Below, one piece after another: positions 1-10,976 of a stretch of 64,000 nucleotides of DNA. The DNA is from Miscanthus floridulus (taxonomy: Eukaryota; Streptophyta; Magnoliopsida; Poales; Poaceae), in assembly GCF_019320115.1 (NCBI RefSeq), contig NC_089587.1, forward strand, positions 105,139,158-105,203,157. Reading direction: 5' to 3'. The notes under the pieces are model-generated. The model was not told the origin of the DNA. It made no database searches and saw only the letters and a program-made list of their open reading frames with translations. The translations under genes and the position numbers were made by a program. How positions within the stretch are numbered: position 1 is the stretch's first letter; every line of letters begins with the position of its first letter.

Positions 1-1074
1 CGTATGGAATATGACACTGCCCACGGCCCGCCGGGTTTGAAAGCAGTTCACTCCACACCTTCGCCAAGTCATATGGCCCAAGAATTTCAAACTCGAGAAA
101 CTTCAGAAGTACGACGGCAAGGAAAACCCTGAATTATGGGTCATGCTCTACGAAACTGCGTGCCGCTCAGCCATGGCTGACGAGCACGTCATGTCTAACT
201 ACTTCCCAGTCGCTGTTGGTCATGCAGGTCACCAATGGCTGGTTAGCTTGCCAGCGAACTATTTTGACTCTTGGCAGGAGCTCAGGCAGGCCTTCATCGA
301 CAATTTCATCGCTACTTGTGAACAACCCGGCAACAAGTACGATCTGCAACGGATCCGAGATCGGAAGGATGAACCACTGCGCGAGTACGTTCGGCGTTTC
401 TCGGAGATGCGCATCAAGGTCCCATCAATCTCCGACAACGAAGCAATCGAGGCTTTCGTCACCGGCCTCCGCTTCCACGACGCCCTAAGAGACAAGCTCC
501 TCCGGAAGAGACCCGAATCAGTCACAGTGCTTTTGGCCACCGCTAAGAAATACGCGGACGCTGACGACGCTAAAAAGATAATCGTTGAAGAAGCAGCAAG
601 GGTTCCACGCTCCGACCACCCCCCACACCGCGACGATTACCGCGGCAATCGTGGTCGGAACGACAATTTTGACCGCCGCAACCAGCGCAACGACTCCCGC
701 GACCACCGTGATCAACGTAATCAGCGGCGCAACCGCCGTGACGATTACAGGAGCAAGCGCGCTCGGGAAGACGACGGCGAGGTCAATACCGTGAAAAAGG
801 GCGGCGGACGTCGTAACTACGAGGACGACTACGCCAAAGCATTGAAGGGGCCCTGCCAGCTCCATCCCTAAGGTCGAACCACACCATGGAGAATTGCCGC
901 GTCCTCAAGACTATCTACACGCGTCAACAGGCTCTGGATACGTCCGACAAGCCTAACGACGCGGGGGAACAGCGCAACGAGGACAACGACGACGACGATG
1001 CAGACCCTCGTCATAAATACGTCAAGCCGACTGATCGCTGTGCACACCATCATCGGCGGCAAGGTGTCCATTGA
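1..1074 (+). pseudogene. gag: Gypsy gag (5' truncated by window, frameshifted)
   Basis: Capsid/nucleocapsid protein of the Tat element. The frame is open upstream of the first ATG at 143: codons run from 41, and a TGA at 38-40 breaks an earlier in-frame part, so the true start is outside the window. A retrotransposon gag core (WLVSLPANYF through FVTGLRF) lies at about 230-560. It is followed by a very basic Arg/Asn/Asp-rich tail (600-800). The frame ends at 871, but the continuation is visible in another frame: Cys-x2-His before 871 and His-Thr-Met-Glu-Asn-Cys at 884-900 form a split zinc knuckle, which places a frameshift at about 870. The acidic linker (NEDNDDDD, about 975-1000) leads into the protease. 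Confidence 0.85.
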
Positions 1075-1729
1075 GACCAAACGAGAACGCAAGCTGCTCG
1101 CCCGCGCTTGCTTGAACGTGGCAAACACCGACAACCTTCTCACCGATCCGCGGCTTCCTCCGTGGTCTCACCGTGAAATCTACTTCAGCAGGAAGGACCA
1201 ATGGGCCGCCATACCCGAGCCAGGGCGTTTTCCCCTGGTCCTCGATCCTTGTATCAACAAGGTTCAATTCGACAGGGTACTGATCGACGGCGGCAGCTCC
1301 ATTGATATACTGTTCAAGAACAGCCTGCCCGCTCTGAAAATAGCCCAGGCGGACCTGAAGCCGTACGAGGCACAGTTCTGGGGCGTTCTCCCCGGACAGA
1401 GCTCCACACCTCTCGGGCAGATCACGCTACCTGTGCAATTTGGGACTCCGGACCACTTCCGCACCGACTACGTCAACTTCGTGGTCGCTGATTTCGACGG
1501 CACCTACCATGCTATTCTTGGTCGACCGTCGCTCACCAAGTTCATGGCCATACCTCATTACAGGTATCTGGTGCTCAAGATGCCTACTGAGAAAGGAGTT
1601 TTAACCCTCAGGGGCAACGTATACGCAGCTTATACCTGCGAGGACGACAGCTTCAAAATAGCAGAGGCCCACGACCTCTCTATTCGCATGGCCGAGACCA
1701 TGCTCGACGCTAAGAAGACCTCGGCCTGA
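998..1729 (+). pseudogene. Gypsy aspartic protease region
   Basis: Retroviral-type aspartic protease segment of the polyprotein. The active-site region reads VLIDGGSSIDILF, with DGGS in place of the usual DTG/DSG, a form common in plant Tat elements. A second family motif, AILGRPSLTKFMAIPH, follows about 75 residues on. The ORF closes with TGA at 1727-1729. The RT frame begins one base later at 1728 (+1 frame), so PR and RT are separated by a frameshift. This could be a decayed copy or an expression frameshift; decay is more likely given the other lesions. Confidence 0.85.
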
Positions 1730-2609
1730 CCACCTGGAGATCCCAGAGCTCGAGGCTCCGCGCAAGAACATCAGGTCCAAGGAGCACAAGACGATCCAGC
1801 TGGTCGAGGGCGATCCTAGCAAAACGGCCCTCATCGGGGCCGACCTGGATCCCAAATAGGAAGACGCGCTCGTCAGGTTCTTGAGGGGCAACGTGGATGT
1901 GTTTGCATGGAAACCTTCCGACATGCCCGGTGTACCTCGGAACTTGATTGAGCACTCCTTAAATGTCAACAGCAAGGCCAAACCAATCAAGCAGAAGCTA
2001 CGACGGTTCGCTCGCGACAAAAAGGAGGCGATTAGGGTAGAAGTTACACGGCTTTTGGCAGCCGGATTTATCAAAGAAGTGTATCATCCGGAATGGTTAG
2101 CCAACCCGGTTCTTGTACGCAAAAAGAATAATGAATGGAGAATGTGCGTTGATTACACTGATCTCAACAAACACTGCCCTAAGGACCCCTTCGGCTTACC
2201 TCGCATAGACGAGGTCGTAGATTCAACCGCCGGTTGCGAGCTGCTTTCCTTTCTCGATTGCTACTCTGGTTATCACCAGATCGCTCTCAAAAAGGACGAC
2301 CAGATCAAGACATCTTTCATCATGCCTTTCGGCGCCTACTGCTACACGACTATGTCGTTCGGGCTCAAAAACGCTGGGGCTACCTACCAACGCGCTATAC
2401 AGGCCTGCCTCAACGACGAGATAAAGATGGCCTCAGTCGAGGCTTATGTCGACGATGTAGTTGTCAAAACCAAGGAAGCACATACCCTTGTTGACAATCT
2501 GGAACGCACCTTCGCAGCCCTTAATACGTTCCAATGGAAATTAAACCCAAAGAAGTGCATCTTTGGTGTCCCTTCTGGCATATTGCTCGGCAACGTCGTC
2601 AGTTACTGA
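1728..2609 (+). pseudogene. Gypsy reverse transcriptase
   Basis: RNA-dependent DNA polymerase that copies element RNA into cDNA. Conserved blocks are present in order: RMCVDYTDLNKHCPKDPFGL, SFLDCYSGYHQI, FGLKNAGATYQR and the catalytic YVDD at 2445-2456. The frame is open from 1728 with an amber stop at 1857-1859 (PK*ED, probably a former Gln codon); the longest uninterrupted part starts at the ATG at 1881. It ends at 2607-2609 within LLGNVVSY, where a few codons seem to be lost and the sequence continues in the 2563-2946 frame. Confidence 0.93.
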
Positions 2610-3338
2610 CGGCATACGCCCTAACCCGGAGAAAGTCAAAGCTGTCTTAGACATGAAGCCCCCAAAAAAGGTGAAGGATGTCCAGAAGCTTACCGGCTGC
2701 ATGGCTGCTCTAAGCCGTTTCATATCAAGATTAGGAGAAAAAGGACTACCGTTCTTCAAACTGCTCAAAGCATCCGAGAAGTTTGAGTGGTCGGAGGAAG
2801 CAGACGCCTGCCTTCACGCAGCTAAAACAATACCTCACATCACCTCCGGTACTTCACTGCTCCCTAGAGAAGACGAAACTCTCCTACTTTACATTGCGGC
2901 AACCGATCGGGTGGTTTCCACTACAATGGTGGTCGAGCGCGACTGAGCCGGGCCACGCCTACAAGGTACAAGCGGCCAATTTATTTCATTAGTGAGGTAC
3001 TCAACGAATCCAAGACCAGGTACCCACAGATTCAGAAACTGCTCTACGCCATACTGATAACATCCCGAAAGTTGAGACATTACTTCGACGGATATCGTGT
3101 GGTGGTCATGACCGAGTATCCTTTGGGAGACATCATTCGCAATAAGGATGCGAACGGGCGCATCGTCAAATGGGCAATGGAGCTATGCCCCCTTTCCTTG
3201 GAATTTGCAAGCCGTACTACAATCAAGTCTCAGGCACTCGTCGATTTCATCGTCGAGTGGACAGACTTAAGCACGCCTGCCTCTCTAGGGATCCGACGAA
3301 TATTGGATGATGTACTTCGACGGTTCTCTCAACATTGA
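2563..3338 (+). pseudogene. Gypsy RT thumb/connection and first RNase H (degenerate)
   Basis: Continues the RT after the frameshift: KVKDVQKLTGCMAALSRFIS, then FEWSEEADACLHAAK, then [20 protein letters not shown], which is the start of the element's own RNase H. That frame stops at 2944-2946. The rest is visible in other frames: GHAYKVQ at 2947-2970, then [20 protein letters not shown] and [20 protein letters not shown] to about 3290. At least two frameshifts break this domain. In Tat elements this original RNase H is usually degenerate and is supplemented by the downstream copy. Confidence 0.8.
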
Positions 3339-3738
3339 CGGTGCGGGAGCAGGAGTTCTTTTCGTGTCACCATCCAAGGAGCAGCTCCGGTACGTCCTCA
3401 GGATTTATTTCCCAGCATCTAATAATGCCGCCGAGTATGAAGCATGCCTGCATGGTCTACGCATTGCGGTTGAGCTTGGAGTTAAACGTCTCTATGTCTA
3501 CGGAGATTCGGCTCTGGTCATCAACCAACTCAACAAGGACTGGGACACGACCAGTGAAAAGATGGACGCATATTGCAAATCGATAAGAAAGCTGGAAGGC
3601 AGGTTCTATGGCATCGAGTACATACACGTGGTCCTGGGACAAGAACCAGGCAGCGGATGCGTTGTCAAAGTTAGGATCATCCCGAGCCAAAATCCCACAT
3701 GGCGTATTCGTCCAAGACCTGCTCACGCCTTCCATTGA
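3307..3738 (+). pseudogene. Second, archaeal-like RNase H domain
   Basis: Ribonuclease H that degrades the RNA strand of RNA/DNA hybrids during reverse transcription. Catalytic-region motifs are [14 protein letters not shown] (first Asp), ASNNAAEYEACLHGL (Glu) and YGDSALVINQL (second Asp). The last acidic motif (NQAADALSKLGS) falls in the next frame at about 3651-3690, so a frameshift lies between about 3630 and 3650 and the last part of this ORF is out of frame. The DGS...NNAAEYEA...GDS pattern is that of the extra RNase H of plant Tat elements. The start at 3307 is the first ATG; in the intact element this was an internal polyprotein domain. Confidence 0.85.
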
Positions 3739-5089
3739 AGACGAAGATTCAACGACCGACAAAGTTTCAGACCAGCAATTAGTGGCTACGGTTCCGGCGC
3801 CGAGCACAACCGAGCCGCTTCCGACCACTCATGAGCCGGACTGGAGAACACCTTTCATCAAGTACTTAACAGATGGTAGCGGTTATATCGATCGAACAGA
3901 AAATGAGCGCCTGATGCGTCGTAGTAAGCAGTATCTGCTCGTCGATGGCAAGTTATGGCGCAAAAACGCTAAGGAGGAAATCTTGATGAAGTGTATAACC
4001 CAGGAGGAAGGCGAGCATCTCCTAGACCAAATCCACTCTGGCTCCTGCGGCAACCACGCGGCCTCAAGAACACTGGTCGGTAAGGCTTTCCGAGTAGGGT
4101 TCTATTGGCCGTCAGCAGTGGCCGACGCAGAGAAGCTAGTCCGCCGCTGTGAGGGTTGTCAGTTCTTCTCCAAGAGAATCCATGTACCAGCACATGAGAT
4201 CCAGACGATTCCAGCCTCTTGGCCCTTCGCATGCTGGGGACTGGACATGATCGGGCCTTTCAAACCAGCTCCTGGGAAATTTACATGTGTCTTCGTGCTA
4301 ATTGATAAGTTTTCTAAGTGGATAGAATACATGCCTCTGGTACAGGCATCCTCAGAGAAAGCTGTCACATTCCTCGACCAGGTCATCCACCGTTTCGGCG
4401 TGCCCAACAGCATCATTACTGATCTGGGTACTCAGTTCACCGGGAACGCTTTTTGGGACTTCTGCGATGAAAGGAGCATAGTTGTAAAATACGTCTCGGT
4501 GGCGCATCCTAGAGCTAATGGACAAGTCGAGCGGGCAAATGGCATGATCTTGGACGCATTGAAGAAGAGGATGTACAGAGAAAACGATAAAGCTCCTGGA
4601 AGATGGCTCAAGGAGTTACCAGCCGTGGTCTGGGGCCTCCGAACTCAGCCCAGTCGTAACACCGGCGTCTCACCATACTTTATGGTTTACGGCGCTGAGG
4701 CAGTCCTCCCACCAGATATAGCTTTCAGATCAGCACGGGTAGAGAACTTCGACGAAGGCAAGGTCAATGAAGTACGGGAGCTAGAAGTCAACAGCGCAGA
4801 GGAGAAAAGGCTCGATTCTTGCGTACGCACGGCCAAATACCTTGCTGTTTTGCGCAGGTACTACAACAAGAACGTTAAAGAGCGTTTCTTCGTGGTCGGG
4901 GACTTAGTACTGAAGTGGAAGACGAACCAGGCTGGTGTCCACAAACTCGCAACCCCATGGGAGGGACCCTTCATGATCAAGGAAGTCACACGTCCAACGT
5001 CTTACAGGTTAGCTCATCTGGACAGGCACGGACGTACCGAACTCAGTGGCACATCGACAAGCTTAGACGTTTCTATGCTTAACTACTGA
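3608..5089 (+). pseudogene. Gypsy integrase
   Basis: Inserts element cDNA into chromosomes. The frame first gives the end of the RNase H (WDKNQAADALSKLGSSRAK), then a linker. The integrase zinc-binding domain follows, with His/His/Cys/Cys pattern (HSGSCGNH ... RRCEGCQFF, about 4035-4165). The catalytic core carries WGLDMIGPF (D), SIITDLGTQFTG (second D; Leu where Asn is usual) and HPRANGQVERAN (E). A C-terminal domain ends at LVLKWKTNQAGVHKL and GPFMIKEV. The last 14 or so codons look frameshifted: another frame at 5050-5085 reads HIDKLRRFY, the usual family C-terminus. At 493 codons this is the best preserved ORF of the element. ATG 3608 is not a natural start. Confidence 0.93.
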
Positions 5090-5618
5090 GATATGTACTC
5101 TACTTGTATTTTCGATTTACTTTACTAAAGCAACTTATGATTTCTCCGACCACTCTAATGTGTCACTCCGAATTTTATGGTTATTCCTGAACTTAAGCCA
5201 GTACAAGCCGACCACCACTCCTTCTACGGTTTTTCGGAGCAGGTCCTGTCTCCGGTTCCTCCCAACACGTGCACGGGATCCGCTCTCTACTGTGCGGGTG
5301 ATCGGCAGGTCCCCCCTGGTTTGACTTGTCCTGCGTCCACGTGTGCACAGGTCATAGTACCTCACACTCCGACCACATGCCAACTAGGGCCGCACAAACC
5401 TTTCAGGGATGACTGTGTCGAGCAAAACAGGTACAACTAAACAGAACGTTAACACGTTCCCACTTAGTTACACCAACAAAAAATTTCAAGCTTAAATGCG
5501 TTTTGTATAAAAGCAAACAAGCTTATAATGATATACAGTTACGTTATTACAAGCTTGCCTGAAGAGGCTCAAGTTTACAATAACACAACTATGTCCTCCT
5601 TCTACAGCTCTAAGCCTA
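5090..5618 (+). other. Gypsy spacer between pol and antisense gene
   Basis: No coding motif is seen on either strand. It is A/T-richer than the flanks and separates the end of the integrase from the tail of the antisense gene, and would hold any 3' end signals of that gene. Confidence 0.5.
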
Positions 5619-8600
5619 TTACATTGGCTGGTCGGGGCGCATGGCATTTACTGCTCGTCGCCTCTGATACCCTACTCGAGTCTCGGAGACTCTTGCGCTA
5701 GTCGAGCTAAAGGGGATGGCCCCGCCTGGTGCCTGGCTGGTCGAGACCACAGGCTTCGTTGGTTGGCTCGTAGCTGATGGTATTTCCAGCTGGCTTGTCG
5801 ACGGCATACCCTGTACAGGTGCTGTCCCACCTCCACACAGGTTAATATCGCCGATTATCTTTGATGACAAGTCCAGCTGGGCCGTCCGAAGCTCTTCTGC
5901 CTTGTCTGGGTCTATCTCCTTCGGGTACCCGGCCTCCAGGCATTTGAGATCGATCAGGGGGTAGTGAGCACGCACCATGCTTAGCACATGGGCACCCTGT
6001 GTACTCACCCGCCTCCTTCACGAATTCTTGGAACCATCCCCATGCTTGTTTGCATCTCTCGACCAATCCGAGCTGGGGTGTCCTTAGCTCTTCCTCTGTG
6101 AGCGCCAGATCGATAAGGATCGAGAACGGGCACAATGCCAGTTGCCATCTCTTGGCACCGCTTGTTCCACGTGTCCCGCTCCTCGGTGGCCTTGAGGCAT
6201 CGTGCTTTCCAGTCGTCACGCTCCTTGATCACGGCCTCTAGGTGCCTCTTGGCGTTGACTTTCAAAACTGAACGTAGTATAAGACATCAAACGTGACGAC
6301 ACGACAAGGCAAGGTGGGCAATAGAGTAAGAAAGGTGGTCTGGAATGCTTACTTTTCAGGTCATCCTTCATTCTGGTAGTGTGGTCTTGGAGTTCAAACT
6401 GGCTGCGTGCCAGTTTCTCATTGTCCTCCTTCAGGCGACCACATTCTGCGGTCACACGGCTATTTTCCCCCTGAAGGTGGGTCACTTCAGCTTCTAAACC
6501 TGCATTACGGCTGTTACTGCCAAGAACACAATAACACAAGTTTTGCACTTGCTATGATACGGTGAAAACTTACTTGTTCTCTCTCGCTCTTTGTTATTGA
6601 GCTGGCCGACCAGGTTTTGGTTCTGTGCTTCTTGGTTTGTCTTCTCCTGGTCGGCGACTTCAAGTTGGCGCCGTAAGCGTTCCACTTCAGCCGTCAGCTC
6701 CTTATTGGTCGTCGTGATTCCCTTCTATCTGGTCGAAGCACCTTTTTCGGTATCTTGCAGTTTTCATTAAGTCCTGCATACAGACAAGCTATGTCAGACA
6801 GTTTCGACTACACAAAAGGGTCAAGGACTCAAGCCAAATATACCTGGACTTCTGTCACCAGACGCTTGGCCCCCAGTTCGACTCTTAAGGTCTCTTCGAC
6901 CTCTGGGATTTCCTTGTGCATGACCCATTCGTCAGTTCCGATAGCGCGACACATATACATGTTGTCGCCTATCTTGGGGACGGCCCAGGACCTCTTCCAC
7001 TTCTTCCTCTTCAGCCTCCTGTTCAGGAGGCGGCGCTGGTCTGGAGTTTGCAGACTCCACGACCACTAGGGCTTTTCCACGAGCTGTTGCGTCGGAAACA
7101 ACATTCTAGGCCACTTCTGGCTGCTGCTCCTCGGTTAGATCCAGCTCCCTTGGTGCCATGGTATCCTGCCTCAGCAGGGTTCGTGCTCAGAGCACTTGTA
7201 CTCTGCTCGGTTGTTTCCTTGACCAGCTGCTCGGGGACGGGCGTCTGGTCATCCGCCTGCTGAGGCCCAAGCGGAGTCTCTACTATGGGCCCCTCCACGG
7301 CTGGCTGCTGGGCAGTTTGACCCGCCGTTGTTGGCGAAGACGTGCCGCACCCAGCTAGCTGGTCGGGGCTCTCGGTGGATGCCGATCTAATGCATCAGAG
7401 ACATACTCAGAAGATAATAGTATACAATGCAAAATGCAAGCTTACATAAAAAATATGGATACTTACAGCTTCGACTTGCGGAATGATGTGGCGAAAGAAT
7501 GTCTTCTCGACCGCCCCTGCTCCGCTTGCTCGGCAGTTTCCGACGGGACTTTTTCCACCTTCGGCACAGGCGTCGGGGTATGATGCTTGATGTTTCCTTC
7601 GTCTATCCTCTGGGTTGCAGTGGTCGGTGCTGTGACCACTGCTGGCCCAGAAGAGCCACCCTGCTCTGTGGGTCCCACCTGCCTTCTCCTCTTTCGAGGG
7701 ACGAGCCGGAAGATGTCCGCATCCTCTGCTTTGTCGTCTGACAGAGGGAAGATGGCTTGGCGTCGTTTGCTGGCAGCTGGACGCTTGCCAGCGGATCTAG
7801 TTGATGTGTCGTCCACATTCTCGAGTACCGCCTAGTGGACATCGTCGGTCCTGGCGTTGGTCTGGGCGGCTGGGCCGTAGCTTGCGGCCATTCTACACCG
7901 GGAGGGGGTGACACGAACACTGCTGCCCGGTCATGACCATTACACTGAGACACAAAATGGAGACAAACAGTTATTTTCTTGCTACAAACATGACTCTATA
8001 GTTAAAAGGAGGCGTCATTTACCTGTGGGGGAGGTCATGCCAGCTTGAAGGCGTGCTCGATGGCGGGTAGCGCGACATAATTGGGATCGGCCAGGTTGAA
8101 CAGCTCTCCAATCCTGGCCTTGGTTTCCATCTTGTCGAGCGGCTCCTTCCTGGTCCTCGTTGGATCAGCACCTCCTTGGTACTCGAAGCCAGGATGAATC
8201 CTTTTCTGGCAGGGCTGAATTCTTCGGCTAATGAAGTTGCCGACCACGCTCGGGCCATCAAGCCTTCCCCACGGGATCATCTCGAGCAGTTCAGCGATCT
8301 GCTCCAAGTTCTCGGGCTTCTCCGACCAGCTACTCTTCTTCTCTAGAATCAGCCCCACATCGCACAGAGTGATGGTGTTCGGCTCTTCACGGATGTAGAA
8401 CCACTTCTTGTACCACTCGTCCAATGAGGTGTTCCAGGGGCAGTGCAGGTATTAGCCTTCATGCCATCACGCAGGTCCAGGTAGACGCCTACAGGCGATC
8501 TTCGAGCCACCGCTCCCTTTCTTCCGAAGATAGAACAGGTGGCGAAAGAGGTCGAAATGGGGCTGGAAGCCACCATAAGCCTCGCAGAGATGGATGAAGG

Positions 8601-8907
8601 TGGAGACAAGAAGAATCGAGTTGGGATGCAGATTGCAAATCCCAATCTCGTAGTACAAGCAGAGACCCTGAAGGAAAGGGTGCACTGGAATCCCAAAACC
8701 CTGTTTGAAGAAGTCTTCAAAGACCACAATCTCACCTGGTTGTGGATCGGGGAAGCTTTCTCCTTCCGGCGCACGCCATCCCGCAAGTGCCTTGTTGTGG
8801 AGCACTCCCATGGCGACGAGGTCCTCGATGGTCTGCTCATTGCTCTGCGACTTCCACCATTCCTTCGCCATGACCCCGCCTTTCTTCTGGGCGTCTCTCT
8901 TCGCCAT
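5619..8907 (-). pseudogene. Antisense spliced ORF of Tat element ('putative gypsy-type transposon' family, PF04195-like)
   Basis: A long gene on the opposite strand to gag-pol. ATG at 8907-8905 begins MAKRDAQKKGGVMAKEWW. The first exon holds the conserved region (FKQGFGIPVHPFLQGLCLYY, LHPNSILLVSTFIHLCEAYG, DEWYKKWFYI) known from plant antisense Tat ORFs. Five GT-AG introns can be proposed: 8022-7945, 7466-7387, 6843-6774, 6573-6517 and 6352-6268. The first two keep frame across the junction. Middle exons carry a basic PRKRRRQ cluster; the last exons encode a coiled coil (LEAEVTHLQGENSRVTAECG). Frameshifts at about 8490 and 8440 and a TGA just before the first donor (former Arg or Gln) show decay. 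Function of the family is unknown. Extent of the last exon is approximate. Confidence 0.75.
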
Positions 8908-9054
8908 TAGTTCATCCTTACTAAGTGGGTGGATGCGGGAGACCGAGGGGATTGGCGATGATTTTTGGGGGAATAGGGTTTCGGCAGGAGGAAGAAGAAG
9001 GTTGCGGCGGCGGATGACAATGGGGAACGGTGTGAGTAACTTACCAGATCTACA

Positions 9055-9061
9055 TTATATA
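9055..9061 (-). promoter_or_regulatory. Candidate TATA box of the antisense gene
   Basis: Reads TATATAA on the minus strand, about 148 bp before the ATG at 8907. The distance suits a plant promoter with a 5' leader of about 110-120 nt. The site is nearly palindromic, so orientation rests on the gene position only. Confidence 0.4.
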
Positions 9062-9389
9062 AAACAAAGAGCACCGTCATTTCGTTCGCCCAGAGAATAT
9101 TGGGAGTCATGCGCACGCGCCGCAGACGGTTGTTCACACAACCTCGAAATCTGCGCCAATAAACGCGCTCCTTCGTTAACAGTGTACGCGCCTCTTCGTT
9201 GATGGTGTAGAGGGCCCACACTGACACACCTCAATACAGGTGTCAACCAACTATTTGCAAAAAAAAAGAAGAAGACAGAATGACGTACTATACCTATTTA
9301 CTTTTTTGACCAGACGTGTCAGACTGGACTTGGCAGAGAATAGAGAAAAATAAGTACACCAAATAATAGTACAAGCAGCGCAAGTGATC

Positions 9390-9610
9390 GTGGATTTGCC
9401 CTGACCACTACTGTGCTCAGGAACTGCCCAGACCACTACTGTGCTCGGGGACTGCCCAGACCACTACTATGCTTGGATACTGCCCAGACCACTTTTGTGC
9501 TCGGGGACTACTCCGACCACGGCCGTGCCCAGGGACTGCTCCGACCATTACCATATTCAGGAACTACTATGACCACCGCCGTGCTCGGGGACTCTCCCGA
9601 CCACTTCTTA
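9390..9610 (+). repeat. Tandem short repeats with the core GCTCGGGGACT
   Basis: Degenerate units of about 28-40 bp, built as C(C/A)GACCAC...GTGCTCGGGGACT, are repeated about six times. The core GCTCGGGGACT is exact at 9443, 9499 and 9583, and recurs downstream up to the purine tract at 10484. No coding signal is present. Confidence 0.85.
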
Positions 9611-9614
9611 TAGT

Positions 9615-10260
9615 TTGCTCTCCTCGGCTACATGTGATTTGTACTCACATACAGTTGAGAGACATTTATTTGGACCTTGCTACAAGGCTCATACTTCGCC
9701 TTCCAGCAAGCTCGGGGACTACGTCGGTACGATGCACCTGCCGGTGTATCTTGTTTTGCCTATACGGCAATTGGATTCTTAACTTCAGCGGAATTTCTTT
9801 TTTAGACCCTAGCACCACGTGCCTGCGTCACCTACTACCAGGCTCGGGGACTAAGTGGGCACACTTCACCTTGCGGTGAATGTGTTTGTTTAAATTGACC
9901 CCTGTGCTTTGAATGATTATAAGGATTATTAATATGCTCGGGGACTGCCCCGACCACTGCTTGAATAATGGTTCTCCTTGGCTACATGTGATTTGTACTC
10001 ACATACAGTTAAGAGACATTTCTTTAGACCTTGCTACAAGGCTCATACTTTGCCTTCCAGCAAGCTCGGGGACTACGTCGGTACGATGCACCTACCGGTG
10101 CATCATGTTTTGCCTGTACGGCAATTCGGTTTTCACTAAACTATGAATTCTTTTTAGACCCTGGCACCACGTGCCTACTGTCACCTACTACCAGGCTCGG
10201 GGACTAAGTGGGCACACTTCACCTTGTGGTGAATGTGTTTGTTTTTCGACCCCTTACGCT
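9615..10260 (+). repeat. Two tandem copies of a ~354-bp unit
   Basis: The block around 9627-9890 is repeated at 9981-10250. GGCTACATGTGATTTGTACT starts at 9626 and, with one change, at 9980; AGGCTCGGGGACTAAGTGGG recurs with a 353-bp offset. Each unit holds GCTCGGGGACT cores (9710, 9842, 9936; 10064, 10195). A partial third unit (AAGTGGGCACACTTC) is at about 10316. This is the 3' untranslated region of the Gypsy element. Confidence 0.9.
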
Positions 10261-10483
10261 TCTGATGTTCAAGGACGCTATGCTTCAAGACCACTACATT
10301 TCTTTTCAGAAATACAAGTGGGCACACTTCTCAGGACAGAAATCCTTTTCTTTTTTCTTAAGAGCACCATACATTCTTCGGACAACCTACTTCTCCGGTG
10401 ATGACGGTGGTCGGAGGCGTCAAGGATTCAAGCCTCGCTTGTCGGAGAAGGTTAAAATGGCGTGTCGCAGCATAATACATGAT

Positions 10484-10497
10484 GCTCGGGGACTAGC
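10484..10497 (+). promoter_or_regulatory. Polypurine-tract region (plus-strand primer site)
   Basis: GCTCGGGGACTAGC directly precedes the LTR start TGTGGGGG at 10498. Position makes it the plus-strand priming site. Its first 11 bases are the same core that is repeated eight more times upstream. Confidence 0.6.
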
Positions 10498-10976
10498 TGT
10501 GGGGGTATTAACCCCTATACCCTTACGGCTAAGCTTGGGCTGGCCCGGATCGATGGGTTCAGTCCACCCGAAAGATGACGTGCGGCCCAGTTAACCTGAT
10601 CAGGAGTCCCGCACAAGGAATCAAGATGGATTTGGCGACCAAGCAGGATCCTGGTCGGTTAGAATAGGAATCCTTATCCGGCCACATATGGCAATTGTAA
10701 CTGACTAGGATTAGTTTCCAGATCTGTAACCCTGCCCCCCGGACTATATAAGTCGGGCAGGGGGACCCCTCTAAGAAACATCTCTCGATTAACATACAAG
10801 CAATACAAATCAGACGCAGGACGTAGGTATTACGCCTTCTTGGCGGCCGAACCTGGATAAAACCTCGTGTCTGTCCTTGCGTCACCGTCTTGTTTGGGGC
10901 TTGCGCATCTGTCTTCCGATAATCTACTACCTTAGGGCATACCCCTAGGTAGACTGCCGACCATATTTCGTCGACA
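10498..10976 (+). repeat. 3' LTR of the Tat Gypsy element (479 bp)
   Basis: Begins TGTGGGGGTATTAACCCC and ends ATTTCGTCGACA, with the TG...CA ends of LTRs. It contains a TATA box at 10745-10751 (CTATATAAG) in a GC-rich setting, about 230 bp before the LTR end, as expected for the transcription start of the next copy. Directly after it the CACTA transposase sequence begins. Confidence 0.88.

Larger units (their letters stand above)
1..10976 (+). mobile_element. Ty3/Gypsy LTR retrotransposon, Tat lineage (3' part)
   Basis: This is a long Gypsy element whose 5' LTR and gag start lie left of the window. The domain order is gag, protease, RT, RNase H, a second RNase H of archaeal type, integrase, then a long 3' region with an antisense gene, repeats, a purine tract and a 479-bp LTR. 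An extra RNase H and an extra ORF after the integrase are known hallmarks of the plant Tat lineage. The coding part is broken by several frameshifts and stops, so this copy is not autonomous. The minus-strand CACTA transposase reading frame runs straight into the LTR at 10976/10977, so the element inserted into that gene. The expected 5-bp duplication on the right is ACGTG (10977-10981); the left copy is outside the window. Confidence 0.9.

Noticed and set aside
8539..9202. Plus-strand open frames of 123 and 165 codons
   Set aside because: They are shadows of the antisense gene, whose protein shows the family motifs on the minus strand.
9390..10260. CRISPR-like spaced repeats
   Set aside because: Units are degenerate, spacers are themselves repeated, and the array lies in the 3' region of a plant retrotransposon.
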